DNA of 64,000 bases, taken from NCBI GenBank assembly GCA_963794265.1, contig CAWCDJ010000001.1, positions 62,001 through 126,000 on the forward strand, in the 5' to 3' direction. The notes below the pieces were generated by a model, which was not told the DNA's origin, searched no databases, and saw only the letters and a program-made list of their open reading frames with translations. A program made the translations under genes and the position numbers. The stretch is from CAWCDJ01 sp963794265 (GTDB lineage Bacteria > Acidobacteriota > Terriglobia > Bryobacterales > Bryobacteraceae). Shown here piece after piece: positions 48,900 through 57,923 of the stretch; the stretch's first letter is position 1; each line of letters opens with the position of its first letter.

Positions 48900-50696
48900 T
48901 TAAAATCCCGGCGGGCGCTCAGCGGCGACATTCAAAGTGCTTTCGAGCGCCAGTCCGGCGCGTCCCAGGGTTCCTTCGTCAAACAACCCGCCGATCAGAG
49001 TTACGCCGTGCGGCACGCGGCGCGGAGGCGAAAATTTGGGGAGCGGGTGGGCAGGGTCGGGAGCCCAGTCGCTGCGCGCTTCGGAGACTTCCACGAAACC
49101 CGCGCGCAGGGTGAGCGAGGGGTGGCCTGTGAAGTTGCTGATGGTGAGCATCTCATCGCGCAGCGAGGGCACCAGCAGCAGGTCCACCTGCGAAAACACC
49201 CGTGCCATCTCCTGGGCCACGCTGCGGCGGAAGCGATCCGCCTGAACATAATCGACGGCGGAGAGGAAGCGGGCCTGGCGAAACAAATTGGGCCAGGCGT
49301 CCGGAACCTGCGCCTTGAGTTGCTTCAGGCCGCCGGCAAGCGTAAGGTCCTCGAACGCAGCCGCGCCCTCGGCGAAGAGAATCAACTGAAGCGAATCGTA
49401 AGGCCAATCGGGCAGCGACACCTCGACCGGCACCATGCCGAGCCGGCGGACGGTTTGGAGGACGGCGCGATCCACATCGGTGGCGGGGCTCTCCTTCATC
49501 CATGCGGGAAAGTAGCCGACCCGCAGGCCGGCGACCGAGGCTTGGGCGTCGAAATCGAGGCGGCTCGAGACGCTCGCGAGATCCCCGGGGTCGGGACCCG
49601 AGATCTCCCGAAGAACCAGCAGCGCATCCTCGACCCCGCGGGTCATGGGGCCGAGCTTATCGAGCGACCAGCAGAGCGTCATGGCGCCGCTTCGCGGCAC
49701 GCGGCCGTAAGTGGGCCGGAGCCCGGTGATTCCGCAGCGCATGGAGGGGCTGACGATGCTGCCGCCGGTTTCGCTGCCGATCGAAAAGCCGACCAATCCG
49801 GCGGCGGTTGCGGCGCCCGGGCCGGCGCTCGACCCGGAAGCGCCTTCTTCCGGAAGCCAGGGGTTCATGGTCTGGCCGCCAAACCAGATGTCGTTGAGCG
49901 CTAGAGCGCCGAGGCTGAGCTTGGCTACCAGCACGGCGCCGGCGTCGTGAAGGCGCTTCACGACAGCGGCATCCTGCGCGGGCACGCGATCGCGGTACGG
50001 CTCGGCGCCGTAGGTGGTGGCGATCCCCGCCGTGTCGAGCAGATCCTTGGCGCCCCAGGGGATGCCGTGGAGCGGACCGCGATAGTGTCCGGCGGCGATT
50101 TCGCGATCGGCCTGCGCGGCCTGGCGGAGGGCCAGATCGCTGGTGAGGGTGATGACGCAGCGCAGTTTGGGATTGAAGCGCTGCAGCCGGTCCAGGTAAA
50201 TGCGGGTCAGGCGCACGGACGTGAGCTTGCGGGTTTCGATCCACCGCCCCAGGCGTGCCACCGGCGCGAAGGCGATGCCGTCATCGCTGTCGGGTAGCGC
50301 GCCGGGGGCGCTCGCGGCACGCACGAAGCGGTCGCGAGCAGCCACGGCCTGCTGCCCCGGCAGCAGAGGATCCCAGCGAGTGGCGGGCGCGACGGAAGGC
50401 GGCGGCGCAAACTTGCGCGGCCCGGTGCGGCGCTCGTAGAGGGGAGCCATGCTATTGCGCCAGTTGGCGGCGGCCATGCCGCGGTCGCCGGGGCTGAGGT
50501 CGAACTGCACGAGTTTCGCGGCCTCCTCGAAGGTGGAAGCGGAAACCGGAGGCCCCACGTCCGGGGCGGTTCCGAACGCCGGAGGCGCTCCGGCGGGAGG
50601 CGCCTCGGCGTTGGTCGCGGTCTTGCGGCAACCCGTGGCCGCGGCCATGAGCGCGGCGGAAGCGCGGCTCAGAAAATTCCGGCGGGAGTGTGGCAT
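48900..50696 (-). CDS. Exported amidase-signature family hydrolase
   Basis: From ATG 50696 (GGAG five bases upstream) the protein is 598 residues. It starts with a twin-Arg-type signal (SRRNFLSRASAALMAAATGC), with a possible lipobox ending in Cys23. The amidase-signature core carries the Ser-cisSer-Lys triad: GAKDLLDTAGI (Lys), GASGSSAGPGAATAAG (cis-Ser), and GSETGGSIVSP (nucleophilic Ser), all intact. It probably hydrolyses an amide or ester outside the cytoplasm. It lies 14 bases after the DJ-1 gene and likely forms an operon with it and the ankyrin gene. Substrate unknown. Confidence 0.9.
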   Translation of the reverse strand: MPHSRRNFLSRASAALMAAATGCRKTATNAEAPPAGAPPAFGTAPDVGPPVSASTFEEAAKLVQFDLSPGDRGMAAANWRNSMAPLYERRTGPRKFAPPPSVAPATRWDPLLPGQQAVAARDRFVRAASAPGALPDSDDGIAFAPVARLGRWIETRKLTSVRLTRIYLDRLQRFNPKLRCVITLTSDLALRQAAQADREIAAGHYRGPLHGIPWGAKDLLDTAGIATTYGAEPYRDRVPAQDAAVVKRLHDAGAVLVAKLSLGALALNDIWFGGQTMNPWLPEEGASGSSAGPGAATAAGLVGFSIGSETGGSIVSPSMRCGITGLRPTYGRVPRSGAMTLCWSLDKLGPMTRGVEDALLVLREISGPDPGDLASVSSRLDFDAQASVAGLRVGYFPAWMKESPATDVDRAVLQTVRRLGMVPVEVSLPDWPYDSLQLILFAEGAAAFEDLTLAGGLKQLKAQVPDAWPNLFRQARFLSAVDYVQADRFRRSVAQEMARVFSQVDLLLVPSLRDEMLTISNFTGHPSLTLRAGFVEVSEARSDWAPDPAHPLPKFSPPRRVPHGVTLIGGLFDEGTLGRAGLALESTLNVAAERPPGF

Positions 50697-50710
50697 GGCG
50701 TCTCCGAAGC

Positions 50711-51292
50711 TTACGGCTCGATGCGGGTTCCGAGCACCTTCAGAAACTGGGCGAGCCAGGCCGGGTGCGCGGGCCACGCGGGCGCGGTAACCAGATTGCC
50801 GGATGTGACTGCCTGATCGATGGCGATGGCTTGGTACTTTCCTCCGGCGGCCGCGACTTCCGGCCCCACCGCCGGGTAGCAACTGCAGGGTTTGCCGTCA
50901 AGCACGCCGGCCGCGGCCAGAATCTGCGCGCCGTGACAGATGGCGGCGATGGGTTTATCGGAATCGGCAAAATGCCTGACGATTTCGAGAACTCGCGGGT
51001 TGAGGCGGAGATACTCGGGCGCGCGCCCGCCGGGAATCACCAACGCGTCGTAAGCTTCCGGCCGGACTTCGTCGAACGTGGCATTCAAGGCGAAGTTATG
51101 ACCACGTTTTTCGCTGTAAGTCTGGTCTCCTTCGAAATCGTGAATCGCCGTGCGCACGGATTCCCCGGCGTGCTTGCCCGGGCAAACGGCGTGGACGGTG
51201 TGCCCGACCATGAGCAGCGCTTGAAACGGAACCATCACCTCGTAATCTTCCGCATAATCGCCAACCAACATGAGCAGTTTCTTCGCAGCCAT
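50711..51292 (-). CDS. DJ-1/PfpI-family protein
   Basis: This 193-residue protein has the nucleophile elbow AAICHGAQ with Cys119 and His120, and the conserved Glu18 in EDYEVMVPFQAL. The PGGRAPEYLR segment (88-97) matches the PfpI group. Possible roles are protease, glyoxalase/deglycase or chaperone, not separable by sequence. No signal peptide is seen, so it is cytoplasmic. It sits between the ankyrin gene (39 bases upstream) and the exported amidase (14 bases downstream) on the same strand. Confidence 0.9.
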   Translation of the reverse strand: MAAKKLLMLVGDYAEDYEVMVPFQALLMVGHTVHAVCPGKHAGESVRTAIHDFEGDQTYSEKRGHNFALNATFDEVRPEAYDALVIPGGRAPEYLRLNPRVLEIVRHFADSDKPIAAICHGAQILAAAGVLDGKPCSCYPAVGPEVAAAGGKYQAIAIDQAVTSGNLVTAPAWPAHPAWLAQFLKVLGTRIEP

Positions 51293-51331
51293 GACGAAAT
51301 GTTCTCCTCAGGCTATGGTCGCACTTCGGCT

Positions 51332-52399
51332 TCAGCGCGGCATGCTGCCGCCGCCGAGCGCCGCGGCCATGCGCGGGTCGGAGCGGATCTTCGCTTCGTC
51401 CCGGGGCGGATCCGGCGGTGCGCCCGCACGCGCGAGCAGCGCGACCACCTCGTAATACGGTTCCCCCGGGACGCCCTCCGGCAGGTTGCTCCATTGATGG
51501 AGTGCCCAGCCCAGCGGCGTCCCGCCATAGCCCTCATCCCTGGCGTCGACCGGCGCACCGCGTTCGAGAAGCAGCGTCACCGTGTCCGAATGCCCGCCGT
51601 AAGCGGCCCAATGCAGGCCGGTCTCGCCATAATGCCGGAGCTTCCCGCCGGCGGGCACACCTCGCTCCAGGAGGAAATCGACTACGGCGGTCCGGCCGAA
51701 CTCACAGGCCCACGCGAAGCCGTCCAACATCTGTTCGCGCGTCGCGGGCGGACGCAGGCTGCCGTCTTCCTGGAACGACTCTTTTACGATGTCGAGGCGG
51801 CCGATTCCGGCCGCTGCTTCGAGATCGAGCGCCGCACCGCGCTCCGCAAGAAAGCCGGCCGCCCGGCCGCGTCCGTTATGCAGGCAGGCGTTGACGGCCG
51901 CACCATCGACTCTTGCGCCGCGCTCGATCAGGAGCGTCATCAACTCGATCTGGACGCCGGCGTTTTCCGGATGGCAACTGGTGGCGGTCAGTTCGAGCGT
52001 GGTTGCGCGGCCGGCATACGCGTTGGACCCGGCATTCGGATCGGAGCCCGCGTCCAGCAGCAGCTTCGCAATGGCGACGATGTTCTTCGGCGTCTTCTGG
52101 CGGAAATCCTCGACGCCATTGGCCGAAACATAATGCAGGAGCGTGGAATGGTGGTCGCGGGTGGAACGCGCGCGCACCAGGTCCGGATCCTCGCGCAGCA
52201 ATCTTTCGAGAGTCGCGGAATCGCCACTGACAATCGCGTCGGCGGCCGCTTCAAACCGGGACACGGACGAAGCCGCGCGCGCGGGTCCATCCGGGAAGGC
52301 ATCAGATAAAGGTCCGGGTCCGATATTTTCCACGGATCTGTTCTCCCCGAATGAGTGTACTCCCACAGCCGGATTCTCGCGCACGTGATATGATCGCAC
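51332..52399 (-). CDS. Ankyrin-repeat protein
   Basis: The longest frame (GTG 52399) gives 355 residues. The conserved part begins near residue 46, where a GTG at 52264 is a plausible alternative start, and the first ~45 residues could be promoter DNA of the divergent gene only 15 bases away. Ankyrin repeats are visible: GRATTLELTATSCHPEN, RLDIVKESF, FGRTAVVDFLLERGVPAGG, GETGLHWAAYGGHSDTVTLLLERGAPVDARD, and GYGGTPLGWALHQWSN. Such repeats mediate protein-protein contacts. No catalytic domain is present and there is no signal peptide. It is likely the first gene of an operon with DJ-1 and amidase genes. Confidence 0.85.
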   Translation of the reverse strand: MRSYHVRENPAVGVHSFGENRSVENIGPGPLSDAFPDGPARAASSVSRFEAAADAIVSGDSATLERLLREDPDLVRARSTRDHHSTLLHYVSANGVEDFRQKTPKNIVAIAKLLLDAGSDPNAGSNAYAGRATTLELTATSCHPENAGVQIELMTLLIERGARVDGAAVNACLHNGRGRAAGFLAERGAALDLEAAAGIGRLDIVKESFQEDGSLRPPATREQMLDGFAWACEFGRTAVVDFLLERGVPAGGKLRHYGETGLHWAAYGGHSDTVTLLLERGAPVDARDEGYGGTPLGWALHQWSNLPEGVPGEPYYEVVALLARAGAPPDPPRDEAKIRSDPRMAAALGGGSMPR

Positions 52400-52414
52400 C
52401 CAAGGATTTCACCT

Positions 52415-53866
52415 ATGAGGGTTCCACGGCTGTTTATTCTGAGCTGTTTTTTCCTTTCGGGCGCACCCGCAGCAGATGTTCCCTCGGGACAGCTCCCCCT
52501 GACGGTTCCTTCCGGCGCGCCGCTGCGCCTGTACCTGACGAAGAAGATTTCGAAACGCCTGGGCGCGCCCGTCGAGGCGAAATTGCTCGAACCAGTCTAC
52601 GCATTCGACCGGCAAGTGGTGCCGGCGGGCGTCGTCGTGAACGGCAAGGTCAGCCGCCTCGATTCGCTAACCAAATGGCAGCGGTTTATGACGATGCTGA
52701 ATGGCGACTTCACGCCCCTGCATCGCGCCAGGGTGGAATTCACGACCATGGTGATGCCCGATGGCCGGATTGTGCCGATCCGCACGCTGAACGCTTCCGC
52801 CCTGAATTCCATCTACACGCCACCCAGACCTCCGAAGAAGGGCAGGAAGCAGAAGGCCGCGGCGAATCCGCAGTCATCGAGCCAGAAGACGGGAACGCTG
52901 GCCACGGCCGAGCAGAAGGCAAAGGAGCAGGTCAAAGCGCAGATCAATTCCCGCACGCATGGCGTGGCCGATATGGTACACGGCCCGGACAAGAAGGATC
53001 GGCTGGTTGATTACGCCATGTCTCGCCTTCCCTACCATCCACAATGGGTGCGGCGCGGCACGCGCTTCGATGCGGAATTGAAGCAGCCGATTCGATTCGG
53101 CTCGGAGCCGGTGGCGCCCGCGTCGCTTACTTTGCTCGGGTCGCAGCCGCGGGCGGACAGCGTGGCGCACGCGCGGCTCCTGACTCCGCTCACTTCCGCA
53201 TCGGCCAAAAAGGGCCAGGCGGTGGAGGCGGTGCTGGCCGAGCCGGTGTTCTCGCAGAAACACCAGTTGATTTTGCCGGAGGGCACCCGCGTCAGCGGCA
53301 CGGTGGTGCTGGCGAGAAAGGCCCGCTGGCTGCATCGTGGGGGGCAGCTTCGCTTCACGTTCCAGAAATTCGAATTGCCCGCGGAGGTTGTGGCGCTGCG
53401 GTCCGGCGAACCGGAGCCGGCTCCGGTGAGCACGCAGGCCATCCTGGCTGCGGCCGAGAGATCCGGCAAGACCGATATCAAAGTGGACGATGAGGGCGGC
53501 GTGAAGGCCACGGAATCGAAATCGCGCCTGCTGGCTCCGCTGATTGCGGTGATGATCGCCAATAAGTCGGCGGATACCGATGCCGGGCGGCATGCCGCCG
53601 CGAACGGCGCGGGGGAAGCCAATGTGGGCGGTCGCACCATGGGCGGCGCGTCGGGCTTCGGCCTGGCGGGCGCCGCAGCCGCACAGAGCTCGAAGTACGT
53701 CGGAACGGCGCTGGGCTTTTACGGAATGGCGTGGTCGGTCTTTACGAACGTGATCGCGCACGGCGGAGAGGTTTCCTTTCCCCGCAATGCCGTGATCGAT
53801 ATCAAATTCGGCGCGCGCACGCTACCGCCGGGGTCGAAGTTCGTGGCTTCGGCGCGTGCGAACTGA
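52415..53866 (+). CDS. Secreted protein with a duplicated beta-rich domain
   Basis: This 483-residue protein has a signal peptide (about 1-19). I recognise no named family. Two similar segments are present: SGAPLRLYLTKKISKRLGAP with KLLEPVYAFDRQVVPAGVVV (about 30-78), and SAKKGQAVEAVLAEPVFSQK, HQLILPEGTRVSGTVV (about 262-300). Each is a beta-domain in which a Pro-x-Gly turn precedes a G-x-V strand, of the kind seen in TrbI/VirB10 folds. A Lys/Ala/Gln-rich linker (about 145-175) joins them, and a Gly/Ala-rich hydrophobic stretch follows near 400-450. Its start lies only 15 bases from that of the divergent ankyrin gene. Confidence 0.72.
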   Translation: MRVPRLFILSCFFLSGAPAADVPSGQLPLTVPSGAPLRLYLTKKISKRLGAPVEAKLLEPVYAFDRQVVPAGVVVNGKVSRLDSLTKWQRFMTMLNGDFTPLHRARVEFTTMVMPDGRIVPIRTLNASALNSIYTPPRPPKKGRKQKAAANPQSSSQKTGTLATAEQKAKEQVKAQINSRTHGVADMVHGPDKKDRLVDYAMSRLPYHPQWVRRGTRFDAELKQPIRFGSEPVAPASLTLLGSQPRADSVAHARLLTPLTSASAKKGQAVEAVLAEPVFSQKHQLILPEGTRVSGTVVLARKARWLHRGGQLRFTFQKFELPAEVVALRSGEPEPAPVSTQAILAAAERSGKTDIKVDDEGGVKATESKSRLLAPLIAVMIANKSADTDAGRHAAANGAGEANVGGRTMGGASGFGLAGAAAAQSSKYVGTALGFYGMAWSVFTNVIAHGGEVSFPRNAVIDIKFGARTLPPGSKFVASARAN

Positions 53867-53956
53867 GCGGGCATCTCACGCGCCGGGCGCCAAACCCGGG
53901 TAGACTGTAGTGTAGTGCGGCATGCAAAATGCGTATTATCCAAAGCCGCTCGGCCC

Positions 53957-54017
53957 GCTCCCTGACGGTCGCGGCTCTGGGAACGCAATGCTAACAGAGC
54001 CGCGACCGTAAGGGAGT
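53957..54017. repeat. REP-like extragenic palindrome
   Basis: The 23-base arm 53957-53979 (GCTCCCTGACGGTCGCGGCT plus CTG) is matched, with one internal mismatch and one at the outer end, by 53995-54017, around a 15-base loop. It is a long stem in the 178-base gap between the duplicated-domain gene and the M24 peptidase. I believe near-identical palindromes are frequent in acidobacterial and planctomycete intergenic DNA, but that could not be checked here. There is no T-run, so it is not a standard terminator. Confidence 0.8.
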
Positions 54018-54044
54018 GGGCAGGCATCAGGTAGTAGATTCGCC

Positions 54045-55214
54045 ATGGAACTCGAGAAAATTCAGCAGGAACTGCGCAACCAGAAGCTGGACGGGTGGTT
54101 GTTTTTCGATCATCATCTGCGGGACCCCCTGGCATATCGGGTCCTCGGATTCCAGCCGCCGCGCACGCCCACGCGGCGCTGGTATTACCTGATTCCGGCC
54201 AGCGGCGAGCCCCGTGGCTTGGAGCATCGCGTCGAACGGGGGATGATTTCCGCCCTGGCCGGCGAGAAGATTCCGTACTCCAGTTGGCCCGAGCAGGTGG
54301 AGGGGCTGCGCAGGATCACGTCCGGCTTGCGGCGCGTGGCCATGCAGTATTCGCCGAATTGCGCCATTCCCTATGTTTCGATGGTGGATGCCGGAACGGT
54401 GGAACTGGTTCGGGCCGCCGGCGTGGAAGTGGTGACCTCGGCGGAACTGATCCAGTTCTTCGAAGCACGCTGGAACGCGGCGCAGCTCGAAACCCACCTG
54501 GAGGCCGGCCGGCGAGTGGATTGCGTGCGGGATGCCGCCTTCCGCATGGTGCTGGAGCGGCTGCGCAATGGGGCGAGAGTCACCGAGCTCGAAATGAAGA
54601 ATTTCGTGCGCGCGGAGTTAGCCCGCGCGGGCCTCGTGACCGATGAAGGCCCGATCGCCGCGGCCAACGCCAACGCCTCGAATCCGCACTACGAGCCCAC
54701 CGCCGAATCGTACTCCGAAATCCATCCGGGCGACCTGCTGCTGCTCGACCTATGGGCCAAGCTCGACCAGCCTGAAGCCGTATATTACGACATCACCTGG
54801 ACGCACTTTCTGGGCGAGAACCCGCCCGATGAGATGAGGCGCGTCTTCGAAACTGTGACGGGCGCCCGCGACGCCGCGATCCATCGCGTGACGGAGGGTG
54901 TGGCGGCGGGCCACGAGCTCCACGGCTACCAGGTGGACGATGCCGCGCGCGGCTACATAGAGAGCCGCGGTTACGGTGATTTCTTCACGCACCGCACCGG
55001 CCACTCCATCGGTATCGAGGTGCACGGCAACGGCGCCAACATGGATAATTTCGAAAATCACGACGAGCGGCGCGTCTCGCCCTGGACCTGTTTTTCGATA
55101 GAGCCCGGCGTGTATCTGCCGGAATTCGGCGTGCGCTCGGAGGTGAACATGTTCGTCGGAGACACCAGCGCCCGCGTGACCGGCGCCATTCAGCGGGAAC
55201 TCGCGCTGGTCTGA
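54045..55214 (+). CDS. M24-family metallopeptidase (Xaa-Pro peptidase-like)
   Basis: This 389-residue protein has a creatinase-like N-terminal domain (about 1-145) and the pita-bread domain (about 150-389). All five metal ligands are present: Asp235 (LLLDLWA), Asp249 (YYDITWT), His320 (HRTGHSIG), Glu353 (SIEPGVY) and Glu366 (RSEVNMF). It removes N-terminal residues next to proline or processes dipeptides in the cytoplasm. ATG 54045 is used; a GGTAG-like site is weak. It is transcribed after the REP-like hairpin and convergent to the patatin. Confidence 0.93.
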   Translation: MELEKIQQELRNQKLDGWLFFDHHLRDPLAYRVLGFQPPRTPTRRWYYLIPASGEPRGLEHRVERGMISALAGEKIPYSSWPEQVEGLRRITSGLRRVAMQYSPNCAIPYVSMVDAGTVELVRAAGVEVVTSAELIQFFEARWNAAQLETHLEAGRRVDCVRDAAFRMVLERLRNGARVTELEMKNFVRAELARAGLVTDEGPIAAANANASNPHYEPTAESYSEIHPGDLLLLDLWAKLDQPEAVYYDITWTHFLGENPPDEMRRVFETVTGARDAAIHRVTEGVAAGHELHGYQVDDAARGYIESRGYGDFFTHRTGHSIGIEVHGNGANMDNFENHDERRVSPWTCFSIEPGVYLPEFGVRSEVNMFVGDTSARVTGAIQRELALV

Positions 55215-55227
55215 GCGGCGCCCACTA

Positions 55228-56340
55228 CTATCCGGCAGCGGCGGCTTTGCCCAAATGAGCGAGCATCGCCGCGCGCGCGGCTTCCAAAAATTTGTCGAGG
55301 CGATCGCCCGTCATGCCGAACTCGAGCGTGCCGTAGCCCTTGGCAGGCAGGCGGCAGATGTCGCTCTGGTAGCGCCGGATCATTTCGTTATCGGCCGCGC
55401 CGGTCATGGTATCGACCAGGCGCGACACGCGCTTCATGACGCGCAGCCGAGTGACGGGCAGCGGAGTCTGGGCGGTGCCCGGCGCGCCGGGAACGTCGAG
55501 GTTTTCGTCGATCATCATTCCCAAATTGCCCGCGGCGTTGGGGTCGGTATCGCCCATGATCGAGCGCACCTCGTCGTCCCCGCAGGCAATCAGCCGGATC
55601 GGAAAATTCGAGAGCACGCCGCCATCGACCACCGTGTTGCCGGTCTTCTCGCGGCCCATGTAAGTTCCCCAAGCCTCCTGCCAACCCACCTCCTGCCATA
55701 CGAACGGGATGCTCATCGACATCCGCACCGCGTTGGCAACCGGAACCGCCGGCGCCGTGCGGCGGTTGAGGACCAGCATCTCCATATCGGTGGTATCGGA
55801 GGCTACCACCGACAGATCCGACCCGGTCTTCCGCGCGAACGTTTCGAGCGTGTCTTCCGGCTGAATTCCTTTCGCGCCGAGCTTCTCGCGAATCCACGCC
55901 AGGAAGGTACGGCCCGAGTAGAAGCCGCCGCATTCGGTGAAGGAAAACAGGCGGGCGTAGAGCGAGTTGTCGAGCAGCCGGCCGAGCAGGGTCGTATCGA
56001 TGCGGCTCTCGAATCCCGAGGGAACCAAGGGCAGATCGATTTCGCGCAGCACCTCGGCTGTGATGCTCTGGTCGCGCACGACTTCGGAAAAATCAGCCGC
56101 CCGCGGGATGTCCATGAAGCTGCTGAAACGCGGCGTGCCGTCGGCCTGCTTCTCCGTGACGGCGTCCATCATTTCCTGCGAGCTGTAGCCCGCCGCGAGC
56201 AGCGTCGCGGTGATGGCCCCCGCCGAGGTGCCGACATACCTGCGGATGCTGTGACCTTTTTCCTTCAATACCTCGACCGCGCCGACGAAAGCCACCCCTT
56301 TGGCGCCGCCGCCTTCGAATACCGCGTCGTAGAGAGCCAT
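55228..56340 (-). CDS. Patatin-like phospholipase
   Basis: This 370-residue protein has the patatin motifs: the oxyanion-hole GGGAKG (10-15), nucleophile elbow GTSAG (37-41; Ser39) and the catalytic DGG (239-241; Asp239 in VVDGGVLSNFP). It hydrolyses phospholipids or acyl esters. No signal peptide is visible, so it acts in the cytoplasm or at the inner membrane. No cyclic-nucleotide synthase gene adjoins, so it is not an anti-phage effector on present evidence. It ends 13 bases after the convergent M24 gene stop. Confidence 0.93.
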   Translation of the reverse strand: MALYDAVFEGGGAKGVAFVGAVEVLKEKGHSIRRYVGTSAGAITATLLAAGYSSQEMMDAVTEKQADGTPRFSSFMDIPRAADFSEVVRDQSITAEVLREIDLPLVPSGFESRIDTTLLGRLLDNSLYARLFSFTECGGFYSGRTFLAWIREKLGAKGIQPEDTLETFARKTGSDLSVVASDTTDMEMLVLNRRTAPAVPVANAVRMSMSIPFVWQEVGWQEAWGTYMGREKTGNTVVDGGVLSNFPIRLIACGDDEVRSIMGDTDPNAAGNLGMMIDENLDVPGAPGTAQTPLPVTRLRVMKRVSRLVDTMTGAADNEMIRRYQSDICRLPAKGYGTLEFGMTGDRLDKFLEAARAAMLAHLGKAAAAG

Positions 56341-56432
56341 GGTCTACTCCTGGCACGTCAATATACCAGATTGGCGCGGGGTTCCGCGCCGCCTCGCGGC
56401 TTCGCCTACAATGAGGATTCCGATAGTGTTTC

Positions 56433-57434
56433 ATGGACCCCCTCACGCACACGGCGACCGGGTTATTTCTCAGCCGGGCCGGCCTCAATCGCTGGACGCC
56501 GATGGCCACCACGATCCTGATCCTGGCCGCCAACGCCCCCGATATCGACATCGTCACGGCGGCGGGCGGCCCTTTGAATTACCTGCACTACCACCGCCAG
56601 TTTACCCACTCGCTGGTGGCCATGCCCCTGATGGCGCTGCTGCCGGTGGCGCTGGTGGCCATGGTGTGGCGGAAGAAGAAGATTCGCTGGGTGGGCGCGT
56701 TTTTCGCGGCGCTGATCGCGGTTGCCTCGCACCTCCTGCTCGATCTCACGAACGCTTACGGCGTCCGCCTGTTCTCTCCGTTCTCGGCGCGCTGGGTGAA
56801 TTTCGATCTCACGAACCTGGTGGACATCTGGATCTGGGCGGTCCTCCTGCTGTGCGTCGGCGGACCGCTGATCAGCCGGCTGGTGGCTTCGGAAATCACT
56901 TCGGGGAGCGCCAAGTTTCGTTATCCCGGCCGGGGCTTCGCGGTTCTCGGGCTGTCGTTCCTAGTGCTCTACAATTGCGGCCGCGGCGCGTTGCATGCAC
57001 GCGCCACCGCGGTGCTGAATTCGCGGATCTACGAGGACGCGCCGACACTCCGGGTAGCCGCTCTGCCCGACTCTTCGAATCCCCTGCTCTGGCGTGGCGT
57101 GGTCGAAACCGACGGCTTTTATGCCGTCGAGGACGTGAACCTGGCAGGCGACTTCGACCCCACCCGGGCGACCATCTTCCACAAACCGGAGGCCGCGCCG
57201 GAGATCGAAGCGGCCCGGCGCACCCCGACTTTCCAGGTGTTCCTCGGCTTCTCGCAATGGCCCCTCTGGCGGGTGTCGCCGGTGGCCGAACCGGAGGGCG
57301 GCAAACTGGTCGAGGTCTTCGACATGCGGTTCGGCAGTCCAGCTTCGCCCGGATTTCGTTGCGGCGCTATTTTGAATGCCCGGCTGGATGTGGTTCGAAC
57401 GTACTTCGATTTCGGGAAGTTCCACCCCAGGTAA
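56433..57434 (+). CDS. YdjM/DUF457-type membrane-bound metal-dependent hydrolase
   Basis: This 333-residue protein begins MDPLTHTATGLFLSRAGLN with family-typical histidines. Other marks are NAPDID, HRQFTHSL (likely metal-binding His/His) and SHLLLDLTNAYG. Four or five membrane helices are predicted (about 40-60, 70-92, 96-115, 130-150, 175-195). The C-terminal ~130 residues (about 200-333) form a soluble domain (ALPDSSNPLLWRGVVETDGFYAV). Members cleave or modify envelope components; the substrate is unknown. A Hpt gene follows 72 bases later. Confidence 0.88.
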   Translation: MDPLTHTATGLFLSRAGLNRWTPMATTILILAANAPDIDIVTAAGGPLNYLHYHRQFTHSLVAMPLMALLPVALVAMVWRKKKIRWVGAFFAALIAVASHLLLDLTNAYGVRLFSPFSARWVNFDLTNLVDIWIWAVLLLCVGGPLISRLVASEITSGSAKFRYPGRGFAVLGLSFLVLYNCGRGALHARATAVLNSRIYEDAPTLRVAALPDSSNPLLWRGVVETDGFYAVEDVNLAGDFDPTRATIFHKPEAAPEIEAARRTPTFQVFLGFSQWPLWRVSPVAEPEGGKLVEVFDMRFGSPASPGFRCGAILNARLDVVRTYFDFGKFHPR

Positions 57435-57506
57435 GTTATTTCTACAGGGCTTTCTCAGGCGTTCGGCTGATTTACCAGCCGGCGCCGCTCCTGCCAAACT
57501 CGGATT

Positions 57507-57839
57507 GTGCCTGTCAGTGTCACGCTCGACCGCGAACAGTTACGGGAAATCACGCTGGATGATCCGGAACTGATGCGCGACATTCTTGTCGCTCTGATTG
57601 ACGACACCGCAAGCCAGATCGGGCTGCTCGAAGCCGCCATTCGGCAACAAGACCCGCAGCAATGTAAACGTCTGGCTCACTATTCCAAAGGCGCATGCGC
57701 CAATGTGGGCGCTCATGCCGCCGCCGAACTTCTGCGCTCGATCGAGCAACAGGCTGCCGGCGGCAAGTTCGGCGATTGTGCATCTTCCCTTGCCGCGCTA
57801 GCCCAGGAAGTGGATCGCCTCCGCGCCGAAGTTCCGTAA
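57507..57839 (+). CDS. Orphan histidine phosphotransfer (Hpt) domain protein
   Basis: This 110-residue single-domain protein has the Hpt signature RLAHYSKGACANVGA with phospho-accepting His58 (H-x-x-K-G-x(5)-G-A) in a helical bundle. It would relay phosphoryl groups between a receiver and another receiver in a multi-step phosphorelay. GTG 57507 is used. No histidine kinase or response regulator is within the window, so its partners lie elsewhere. Confidence 0.85.
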   Translation: MPVSVTLDREQLREITLDDPELMRDILVALIDDTASQIGLLEAAIRQQDPQQCKRLAHYSKGACANVGAHAAAELLRSIEQQAAGGKFGDCASSLAALAQEVDRLRAEVP

Positions 57840-57923
57840 GCGGGAGTAAGTTGACAGAGTAGTTGGAACCAGCCGCGGCTCCGGAAGCAATAGCAATCGC
57901 ACTATGTTTCCGCATAGCGCGTT

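Noticed and set aside
55228..56340. Patatin as a CapV-type anti-phage effector
   Set aside because: No cyclic-nucleotide synthase or other defence gene adjoins; the neighbours are housekeeping enzymes.
55255..56520. 421-codon plus-strand open frame
   Set aside because: Antisense to the patatin, which has all catalytic motifs.
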